A stretch of DNA of 64,000 nucleotides from Imhoffiella purpurea (GTDB lineage: Bacteria > Pseudomonadota > Gammaproteobacteria > Chromatiales > Chromatiaceae): NCBI RefSeq assembly GCF_000585215.1, contig NZ_AONC01000001.1, positions 33,545 through 97,544 of the forward strand. The letters are read 5' to 3'. The notes beneath the pieces are model-generated. The model had not been told where the DNA came from. It made no database searches and was given only the letters and a program-made list of their open reading frames with translations. This document shows positions 60,134-64,000 of the stretch, piece by piece. Position 1 is the stretch's first letter, and each line of letters starts with the position of its first letter. Both the position numbers and the translations under genes were made by a program.

Positions 60134-61269
60134 GGCGCTGGCGGCAGGGTGCGCGCCCAGGCGACGGCCGACTCGCAATCCGGGAGCCAGAGGTCGGCGC
60201 CGAGCCATTCGGCCAGGGATGGCGCGGTCAGCAGGGCGCGGCCACCGACCAGGATGCGGGTGTCTCCATGCGGCGAGAGCGCGTCGCGAATGGCCCGGAT
60301 GATCTGGCGTGCGACCGGTGCGTTGCCGACCAGACTGATCGACAGGGCGATGAATCGCGGCGCGAGGTGCCGCGCTGTCTCGACGATGTCGTCCTGGCTG
60401 GCGTCCCCGGGAAGCTGGGTCACGTCCCAGCCGTCGAGCTCGAGACAGGAGGTGACCATCCAGGCCCCGAGCTCGTGGAATTCGTTGGTGACCGGGCTCA
60501 CCAGCGCCTCGCCGCGATGGGGCGCCGCGAATGGCAAGGCGTAATAGAGGGTCGAGAGCAGCAGATAGGTGGCGGACGTCGCCTGATGCTCCACGGCGGT
60601 CGTGATCTCGCCCCGCTCCCAGCGCATGCCGACCTCGAACATCGCCGGGTAGACGATGTACTGGAGCAGTTTCGGGAAGGCAAGCCCCTCGTCGAGCATG
60701 TCCTGGCAGAGATCGAGCGCGCCCAGATGGTCGCCCGCGATCAGTGCCTCGAGGATCAGCGAATAGCGCTCGTGCAGTTCCTGTGGGGTTCGAGGCCGCT
60801 CGACGCGATAGGACTCGGCGGCGTCGATGATGTCCTGATGCGCCTCGTGCATCCAGTCGTAGAGCGCCGTCAGGTAATCCGCTTCCCGGGCGGGCAGCTG
60901 GGCCTGGATTGCCGCTTTCCAGGCCAGGGTCAGCTCCTGGAAGTAGTCGTAGGGCACGCCTTGGCCGCGATAGGCGTGGTAGGACCAGGGCAGGGTCCGG
61001 GTCAGTAGCTCGAAATCGTTCGTCCGCAGGATCTCGGCGACCAATGCCGCATGGTTGCGATGATTGACCTCGAGCAGCCGAAACGGCTTGCCGTTGAGGA
61101 AATGTTTGATCTTGGGATGATGGGCCAGCCGGTTGGATACCGCCGATGCCAAGGCATTGGCCTGCTGGGCGTAAAGTCGTGCGGCGGCCGCGGGGCAGGG
61201 TCGCAGTCCTTCGATGCGCTCGGTGAGCTTGTCTCGTGAGCGGGGGCTGATCGATACTCGGGAAGGCAT
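60130..61269 (-). CDS. Cobalamin-binding sensor with CarH-type photoreceptor motifs
   Basis: A 379-residue soluble protein. Residues 1-165 are a helical domain I do not recognise (FRLLEVNHRNHAALVAEIL, PYDYFQELTLAWKAAI). Residues about 170-250 form a helical cap with W217 and E227-H228, exactly the Wx9EH motif of adenosylcobalamin photoreceptors such as CarH. Residues 255-375 are a B12-binding Rossmann domain with E263-F-H265-E-L-G268 (ExHxxG, His as lower cobalt ligand) and VGGRAL at 341. No MerR DNA-binding domain is present. ATGA coupling to a diguanylate cyclase suggests the output is c-di-GMP. AerR/PpaA-type redox or heme sensing is an alternative. ATG 61269 has AGGGG upstream. Confidence 0.85.
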   Translation of the reverse strand: MPSRVSISPRSRDKLTERIEGLRPCPAAAARLYAQQANALASAVSNRLAHHPKIKHFLNGKPFRLLEVNHRNHAALVAEILRTNDFELLTRTLPWSYHAYRGQGVPYDYFQELTLAWKAAIQAQLPAREADYLTALYDWMHEAHQDIIDAAESYRVERPRTPQELHERYSLILEALIAGDHLGALDLCQDMLDEGLAFPKLLQYIVYPAMFEVGMRWERGEITTAVEHQATSATYLLLSTLYYALPFAAPHRGEALVSPVTNEFHELGAWMVTSCLELDGWDVTQLPGDASQDDIVETARHLAPRFIALSISLVGNAPVARQIIRAIRDALSPHGDTRILVGGRALLTAPSLAEWLGADLWLPDCESAVAWARTLPPAP

Positions 61270-61374
61270 GTGGCCCCTGGATGATGCGAGAGTCAGTGAG
61301 CGCTCGTTCGGTCCCTCGGGGAGCAGTGACCTCGAGGGTGCGAGCGGCGCTCGTTCCAACCCTCTGACGGGCCT

Positions 61375-61411
61375 ATCCTGTCGTCCGGGCAGAACGCCCG
61401 GACGACAGGAT
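61375..61411. terminator. Perfect 16-bp hairpin downstream of thiC
   Basis: ATCCTGTCGTCCGGGC (61375-61390) is the exact reverse complement of GCCCGGACGACAGGAT (61396-61411) with a five-base loop. It lies between thiC and the B12-sensor gene, both on the minus strand. It lacks a T-run, so it may stop transcription by stability alone or be a repeat element. Confidence 0.5.
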
Positions 61412-61506
61412 TATTCACCTTCTGGAATCATAGCGGAAGTTGCGAAAGGGAATTCTGCGGTCCGTCGATCGTCGATGAGGCGGCCGAATGGCCGACTGGC
61501 ATCGGC

Positions 61507-63408
<1,902 letters not shown>

Positions 63409-63621
63409 TCAGTAACGAATCGGGCGCGTCATGGCGCCAGTGGCCGATCGGGATCTCTTTGACTGCGGGGGGCCGGGGGTGGAAACCGGTTGCGGCGTGC
63501 AGGCGGATGGAGAGGCGGTCGAGCGAAGCGCGGAACGGTGCGGGGCCGTCATGCCGCGGTCTTGGGGCGATCCGCTGCTTCAGCCAGGGCCGTTCGGGGC
63601 GATGGGCGATGCGCGTTCCAT

Positions 63622-63773
63622 CTGCTTTCCTGCGCCGGCATGATCCGGGTCAGGTTCGAAGGGTCTTTTCTCAGCCCGGTATCGGCGTGACTTCCTGCGG
63701 TCGTCGGCCGGATCTGGCGTTTGCCGCCGCCGACGATCCGCTGAAGGCCGGTCGACACGGACACCCCCAGCAG
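63622..63773 (-). promoter_or_regulatory. TPP riboswitch (thi box) controlling thiC
   Basis: On the minus strand the conserved core is readable: CTGCTGGGGG at the 5' end, GGGCTGAGA (CTGAGA corresponds to 63669-63674 on the plus strand), then GAACCTGA-CCCGGATCATGCC, GGCGCAGGAAAGCAG at the 3' end, closing the P1 helix with CTGC. An extended P3 arm is formed by TCGTCGG/CCGACGA. It ends about 220 bases before the thiC ATG, leaving room for an expression platform. Bases 63400-63621 show no gene. Confidence 0.92.
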
Positions 63774-63800
63774 TATGACTCTTTCCGAAACTAGCGAAAG

Positions 63801-63961
63801 GGAACGGCGATTTCAACCGCAAATCCCATAAGCCCAAGCATTTTCAAGATGCGACCGCATCCGGAGTGGAATTTGCGGAACGGCGATAACCACAGCATTA
63901 TGGGATCGAGCATGGTATCCAAAGAGATGCCGATCGAATGCCAGCCGGGCATTCGATCGGC
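63801..63961. repeat. Repeat-dense intergenic stretch upstream of the thiC leader
   Basis: Several exact repeats are nested here: direct GGAACGGCGAT at 63801-63811 and 63877-63887; inverted CCGCAAAT 63817-63824 with ATTTGCGG 63871-63878; inverted ATCCCATAA 63823-63831 with TTATGGGAT 63898-63906; and a perfect 14-bp hairpin GCCGATCGAATGCC 63929-63942 with GGCATTCGATCGGC 63948-63961. I see no convincing gene in 63774-64000. The last hairpin may end a gene lying beyond the window. Confidence 0.55.
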
Positions 63962-64000
63962 TCGCCGGGCCGTCCTTGGTCCGGACGGGAAACGCAATAA

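Noticed and set aside
63791..63997. A 68-residue minus-strand frame at the window end
   Set aside because: It covers the repeat-dense stretch and the 14-bp hairpin, and its product has no family character.

Overview
The window reads as a contiguous chromosomal stretch of a high-G+C gammaproteobacterium, most likely a purple sulfur bacterium (Chromatiaceae) or close relative. This is inferred from gene content: nitrogen-control genes with cowN (nitrogenase protection), [NiFe]-hydrogenase maturation genes (hupK-like, hypC, hypD, hypE), a B12-binding sensor of the photoreceptor type, a BigR/SqrR-like ArsR regulator, and the typical gammaproteobacterial mre-mrd-mltB-rlpA-dacA-lipB and his-tat clusters. 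No rRNA, tRNA, CRISPR array, prophage or intact insertion sequence was recognised.

Layout. 1-10.8 kb: the end of a GT4 glycosyltransferase, an LplT-PlsC-Aas phospholipid repair fusion, a ketopantoate reductase-like gene, a GNAT-nitrilase fusion, a quinone oxidoreductase, a phosphodiesterase, a TtcA-like PP-loop protein and a DUF58 protein. 10.9-12.4 kb: a large cysteine-rich exported protein of unknown function. 12.5-16.7 kb (minus strand): a signalling operon of bcp peroxiredoxin, hybrid histidine kinase, response regulator with PAS, and ArsR repressor. 16.7-18.9 kb: an EnvZ/OmpR-type pair with a recognisable promoter. 19-23.2 kb: a small membrane protein, a TPR protein, a methyltransferase and hupK-hypC-hypD. 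23.3-30.7 kb (minus): glycogen phosphorylase, two small proteins, an ABC-F ATPase, YifB/ComM and UbiK.

30.7-35.3 kb is the nitrogen region. A sigma-54 promoter with three NtrC-like half-sites precedes torF-glnK-amtB. A second sigma-54-like site lies upstream of cowN. Between amtB and cowN sits a lower-G+C acquired segment holding an ISL3-type transposase remnant and an AAC(2')-like acetyltransferase gene.

35.3-46 kb (minus): lipB, ybeD-like, D-amino acid aminotransferase, dacA, rlpA, mltB, rodA, mrdA, mreD, mreC and mreB, which together make and remodel the rod-shaped cell wall. 46.2-49.5 kb: gatCAB for Gln-tRNA/Asn-tRNA amidation. 49.6-55.6 kb: a DUF6544-like protein, an OmpA-like protein, hisB-hisA-hisI-hisE (hisH and hisF absent), and tatA-tatC (tatB absent; TatC carries a long tail). 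55.7-64 kb: LysR and XRE regulators, a Cache-domain protein, hypE, a B12-sensor/diguanylate cyclase gene pair, and thiC under a TPP riboswitch.

The strongest candidate for an undescribed system is the overlapping gene pair at 59.15-61.27 kb. A protein with the Wx9EH and ExHxxG signatures of adenosylcobalamin photoreceptors, but no DNA-binding domain, is translationally coupled to a PAS-like/GGDEF diguanylate cyclase. This suggests light- or B12-controlled c-di-GMP signalling.
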